Source: Zingiber officinale (taxonomy: Eukaryota > Streptophyta > Magnoliopsida > Zingiberales > Zingiberaceae). From it: a stretch of 64,000 nucleotides of DNA. The position numbers and the translations under genes were made by a program. The stretch covers positions 119,145,794-119,209,793 of the forward strand of contig NC_055991.1 of the NCBI RefSeq assembly GCF_018446385.1, read 5' to 3'. Under the pieces are notes generated by a model that was given only the letters and a program-made list of their open reading frames with translations, did no database searches and had not been told where the DNA came from. Every line of letters starts with the position of its first letter. The stretch's first letter is position 1. Shown here piece by piece: positions 59,785 through 64,000 of this stretch.

Positions 59785-61104
59785 TCACATGGAGGTAGTC
59801 CGATCGACTCTTATACTTCTTGAGTTCCGGTGGGTTTGCCACTTCAAGCTACCAGTCAATCAGAAAATCGGTCCGCTTGGGGAATTTAACAAAAAAATAG
59901 TAGTCCTTCCAATGCTTATTGGAGGACGTCATCTTATCGAAGAAGACCAAGTCCACTCGGCCTTGGAAAAGGAAGATCCCCAGCTTGGACAATTTAGGAT
60001 AGTAGAAGTAGTAGAGAGCCGAGGGGTCAAACAAATGTCATGCAGACAAAAAAGGATGATGACCCCATACAACAATCTAAAGAAATTCGGGACTAATTGG
60101 TGGAGAGAAATATGAAAATATTTACAGACTGCTGAAAAGAAGGGGTGGACAGGGAACCGCAAACCAGTGATGAATTGATCCCTAAAGAAGATACAAAACC
60201 TGGAGGCGGCTCATTCGAGTGATCGAAGGCCGAAGGAAGGCCGATTTGATAATCAAGTGGAATTTCAAAAGCGGCTCTCAAGATCTCAACATTGCCTCCG
60301 TCAAACCTGGACTCGATGGATTTGTACCAGAGCCCAGGGACGGAGACGAGAGGTTGCGAGGAGCTTGCCATCGGAAACAAAGGTCAACAGGAAACAATGA
60401 GAAAGTTCGATTGACCGAGAAGACACTAAGAACAATGACAAAATTCAAGTGAGGAAATGGAAGCTTACAGAAACAGTCGTCGGAGAGGAAGAAGAAGCAA
60501 GGCGTCGACGGGAAGCTCAAAGACGAAGGCACACGAATTGAATATGACGGTGACACACACGAGGCTTATTAAACCTCGCGGGCGATCGACCTCAACTGTT
60601 CAATCTAGAATTACAAAAACCTAAAAGCATATCCAATCGTTGAATTTGAAAAAACGCACGTCGTGTCGCAAGTGGATATCTGCCTATCACATCGAGCGTG
60701 CGGCGGTAGTGTGGGACATGTGTCCTTCGATCATCGGGCAGCATTTAAGACACTTAATTAAAAGGTATGGTCGCATGATCGACCATAATTATCAGGAATT
60801 TACACAGTCTTCGAGAAATTTGGATGACGTCAGCCAAGACCGCGCTCTCCCAAGGAAGCGCAAAGAAAATGATGACAATTTGCCAAGTGTTGCTGCTCAT
60901 CACCTTGATTGGCATAAAGCATGGGTCACAAGGATGAAGCTATCAACGGCAAAATGAAGTCGAGCGGCGTTGTCTTATAGGTTGATCGGTAATTAAGAAC
61001 TTAGCACAGTCCGATCGGTCAAGCACAGTCCAATCGGAGTGGCACCACTTGTCCAGTTAGTCGGACTTGTAGTCTCCTTCGACTAGACTTGAGGGGGAGG
61101 CTTG
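59785..61104. other. element G interior: start of the antisense ORF and its upstream region
   Basis: 59785-60370 carries the 5' part of the antisense ORF. 60370-61080 would be its upstream region; short frames on both strands there are not convincing. The PPT of G is GAGGGGGAGG at 61091-61100, next to the LTR. Confidence 0.6.
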
Positions 61105-61543
61105 TGATGTAGTGATAAGGAAGAGTCTATAGGAGGAGCCTACCTAACATGGGTCAATTGCCACGGTGTAGGTCAAAGTCATGGCGGTCAACACTAGGGT
61201 GTAAGCAGGGCATGACCCGAGAGGGAAAATGCTACATCGACCGATCAGAGGAACCACTGTCTGACTGGCCGTCTAGATAAGCCAGCATATGATCAACTCG
61301 GTCGGCAAGAGAACGGTCGAGCGGGCCACCTGTCTGGCTCGGGGTATGACATTAGCATCGTATATATTAGTAATAAACTGATAAAATAATAAAAGAGGAA
61401 AAGACTGAGATATTTAACAAGGGGAAGAAAAAATAAAAGAGAACACTCCATCCATCATTGAATGCGAAGAAGTCAAGACAAAGATGTCTTCTGTCGGTAA
61501 TTAATATCATTAAACAGGGGAAGATGGAAGGTCACTAAGAAAG
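61105..61543 (+). mobile_element. right LTR of gypsy element G, cut by W
   Basis: Begins TGATGTAGTGATAAGG after the PPT and matches 32386-32790. It is interrupted at 61543 by the TG of element W. The remainder would lie beyond the window. Confidence 0.8.
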
Positions 61544-63389
61544 TGTTAGTTAGAGCCCTAGAGCCAATCATTTGATGATTGTATTATGGACTTGTTGTAT
61601 CATATTCTTATATAAATAAAGACATTTGTTTTTTGTTATTATACTTACTTGTATTTGTGCCAAATAAACTAAGTATAATAGCGTCCTTGAGTAGAAGGTT
61701 CTCACCTATATCAATCGGTTAGTTGAACCGATAGTGAGATGATATAGGGAACACTACTCTTAATCATTGCTAGTCGAGTATTAACATTTAGGGACAATGT
61801 TAATGCGACGAGACTAGCATGTAGGTCAACTCGATGACTTGATCTCACAAGTCATGGATATGGAGATATCAAGTTGACACATGGGTATGCATTGGAGAAT
61901 GTATATTGAATGACCCGCCATGAGAAAGTATCATGGATCGTTATATGAGTGTCATATACTTTCTCATGTGGCTATTAGTATGACTACTAGTCATTAGACC
62001 TGAAGTCACCATGGATCCCTACATAAGGAGTTATGTACTTTGGTTTCGTCAAACGTCACCCGTAACTGGGTGGACTATAAAGGCGATTACTGGGTATGTA
62101 ACGAATTATGCAGAGGGATGTGAGTGATGTAGATGGGATCTATCCCTCCTATATGACGGGAGCGACATCAATATTCTTGATAGAGTGAGACCACGAAGTG
62201 CATGGCCATGCCCAAATGAGTCAATATGAGATATTGAGCTCATTTGATCGAGTGAGTCTACTTGGAGTTCAAGATTTAGATTGATTAGAGGATGACACGG
62301 TCTATGCCTCACATTGATCAATCTAGATGTCTAGAATAGAAGGACACTTGTCATATATTGTGAGGAGTCACAATTAGTAGTCACAAGGTGATGTTGGATC
62401 TCAACATTCTTGTAACTTGGGTAGTAATGATGTGTTACTAGATACCGCTCATTACTTATACTCCTAAATGGGCTTAGGGGCATTGCCAACATTATAAGAA
62501 CCTATAGGGTCACACACTAAGGACAATTAGATGGAGATTAGGTTCATATGATGAACCAAGAGGATTAGATTCATTTGATGAATCAAATTGGATTAAGAGT
62601 AATCCTAATTGGGCTAATTGAGTTGGACTCAAGTTGATTCATGTGTTCAATGAGTCTAATTTAGATTATGACTCATTGAATCAATTTAATTAAATGAATT
62701 AGATTCATTATATTAAATTGGCTTGAATTAAATTGTTGGATTAGATCAACCATGAGAGAGATTAAGTCAAGTTTGACTTGACTTGAGAGGAAGAGGGAGA
62801 GTCAAGTTTGACTTAACTTTATGCCACATCATTTGTGACTTGGCATTAAGTGGCCAATGATAAGGTGCCACATCATCATGTTTAGCACATGTGTGTGCCA
62901 CCTCATGGAGGTTACAAATCTCTTTAATGGCCACACTTAATGCAAAATGGGGGTTACACTTTTGTGAAAGTGGCCGGCCACTTTTGTGAAGGGAATGAAT
63001 TCAATTTTCATTCAAGTGTCATTTACATCTTCTTCTTCCTCAAGTGCTCTCTCTTCTTGCTCTTCCTCTCCTCTCTTGGCCGAACACCATCTAGGTGCTA
63101 GCACACCTATTGTTTGGTCTTCTCCACCTAATTAGTTCGTGTGGATACTTCTAGAGAGTTGTCTACTTTGACAACTTGAGATCCGGCATCTCCTTGGACG
63201 AGCGGGATATGAAAAGGGCACGCATCGAAGGTATAAAAGGTTTCCTCTTTGTAAATCTAGTATAGATCTAGATTAGAAACTCGTACTTATATTTTTGTTT
63301 TATTTCTACTTCGCACGGATTCGGTGGCTTGGGGCTTCGGGGTTTCCGCGACGCGAAAAAGCGATTTTCGCGACCCGAAAAACCCAACA
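61544..63389 (+). mobile_element. 5' LTR of element W
   Basis: Starts TGTTAGTTAGAGCCC and ends ACCCAACA. It is followed directly by GTGGTATCAGAGCCACGTG, a tRNA-iMet primer site. A TATA box (TATATAAATAAAG) lies at about 61610. It also contains AGTCAAGTTTGACTTGACT-type inverted words at about 62766-62817. The partner LTR is outside the window. Confidence 0.85.
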
Positions 63390-64000
63390 GTGGTATCAGA
63401 GCCACGTGCCAAGCTTGTACGAGTTTAGTTTTTGTTTTTATGAAAAAAATTTAGTACTGTAACATTCTGTAAATTTATAATTTTTAGAGATTTTATGGGT
63501 ATTTTTCTCGTAGAAACGAAGCACAAGTGTTACGACACTTGTAGGCTTCGACTACCGAGAAGATTTTTCCGAAATGACAAGGTTTCGCCCCAAAACTTTT
63601 TGGGACAGCGGACTAAGGCGCTGTAGGATCGCTAAGGAACCCTCGCGATGGTTAGATTGCGGGTAGGGGCGCTGCCCCTGGCCCCGCAAGGGGATTCGTT
63701 CCGCGATTGCGCCCGAAAACCGCTAAACGGGACCGCCGAGAAATTTTACTCGTAAAAATTGTAAAAATTAATATTAAAATTACAGAAAATTATGAAAATT
63801 ACATAATTTAGAATTATGTATAATTTGTGATAGTCATGGCCCAAAAAAACCCAATCTGATTGGATTTGTGTTGTAATTCATATTACGGTCTGCGCGCCGT
63901 CATTTGTGTTGTGCGTGTTGTACATTTGATTCGCGACCTGCGCGTCATGCCTTTCTCTATTATTTATTCTTATTGTAAATTAGTTTAGACTCGAATGTAA
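63390..64000 (+). mobile_element. element W interior, start only
   Basis: From the PBS to the window end. No reading frame starts here. It is a leader region with GC-rich patches (CCCCGCAAGGGG at about 63682) and TGCGCGCCGTC. The class of W cannot be decided from this part. Confidence 0.6.

Larger units (their letters stand above)
49400..60372 (-). pseudogene. antisense ORF of element G, split by Z and Y insertions
   Basis: Reading on minus, the ORF starts near 60368 (MASSSQPLVSVPGLWY). It continues with LRAAFEIPLDY, AFDHSNEPPPGFV and, after a frameshift, MRFPVHPFFSAVCKYFHISL. This pattern matches the plant gypsy-type antisense protein annotated as a putative gypsy transposon domain (Transposase_28 family). 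After the Y insertion (52875-59779) and the Z insertion (50574-52295), the tail lies at 50570-49420 and includes a coiled-coil segment (ERESRSAERSATKTQLDAKD, then EELARLKEELNASL). Stops and frameshifts are present throughout. Antisense ORFs between integrase and 3' LTR are known in Tat-lineage elements such as Grande, RIRE2 and Retand; their role is unknown. Confidence 0.65.

Noticed and set aside
60640-60957. 105-codon plus frame near the G right LTR
   Set aside because: Lies upstream of the antisense ORF inside G, with no domain and no conserved start.

Overview
The window is plant nuclear DNA. The genes have introns with GT-AG borders, one encodes a SAUR-type auxin-response protein, and the repeats are typical of angiosperms: LTR retrotransposons primed by initiator tRNA-Met, a Cassandra TRIM and hAT MITEs. 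The style of the genes and the mass of nested LTR elements suggest a monocot. I cannot fix the species from the sequence alone. All exon models, domain calls and duplications were read by eye; nothing was searched.

Left third (1 to about 22.8 kb) is gene-bearing. In order: a BET1-like Golgi SNARE (minus, partial, runs off the left edge); a five-exon conserved protein of unknown role (plus, 395 aa) head-to-head with it across a short shared promoter; a small DnaJ-type cysteine-rich zinc-finger protein (minus); a single-exon SAUR gene (plus) with a duplicated promoter segment; and a SANT/Myb-like nuclear protein with a C-terminal EAR-like motif (minus), whose first intron is about 7.3 kb and full of repeats. 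A complete 766-bp Cassandra TRIM at 23.9-24.6 kb marks the end of the genic part.

Right two thirds (about 24.7 to 64 kb) is a nested retrotransposon cluster. The oldest layer is a decayed Ty1/copia element (28.5-32.2 kb, possible 5' LTR at 24.7-25.5 kb). Next to it lies a Ty3/gypsy element, called G here: a left LTR piece at 32.4-32.8 kb, RNase H and integrase at 46.7-48.5 kb, an antisense ORF scattered over 49.4-60.4 kb, and a right LTR piece at 61.1-61.5 kb. G is broken up by younger insertions. X (32.8-46.7 kb) is a gag-only LTR element in tandem arrangement. V (39.3-43.4 kb, minus strand) is a gag-only element inserted into X. Z (50.6-52.3 kb) is a solo LTR. Y (52.9-59.8 kb) is a complete gag-only element. 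W begins at 61.5 kb and runs off the right edge. There is also a hAT MITE at 48.6-49.1 kb. V, Y, Z, Cassandra and both hAT MITEs have exact target-site duplications.

The most interesting signal is in the LTRs of X, Y and Z. They are largely chains of hairpins. A set of long hairpins sharing a GGTCAA...TTGACC-GGA core occurs in the same order in X and Y, and the outer stems differ by paired, compensating changes. A second array of short hairpins shows the same behaviour, and a third block holds palindromes with a family-specific core. This looks like a structure conserved in non-autonomous (TR-GAG-like) retrotransposon LTRs that open-reading-frame annotation would miss.
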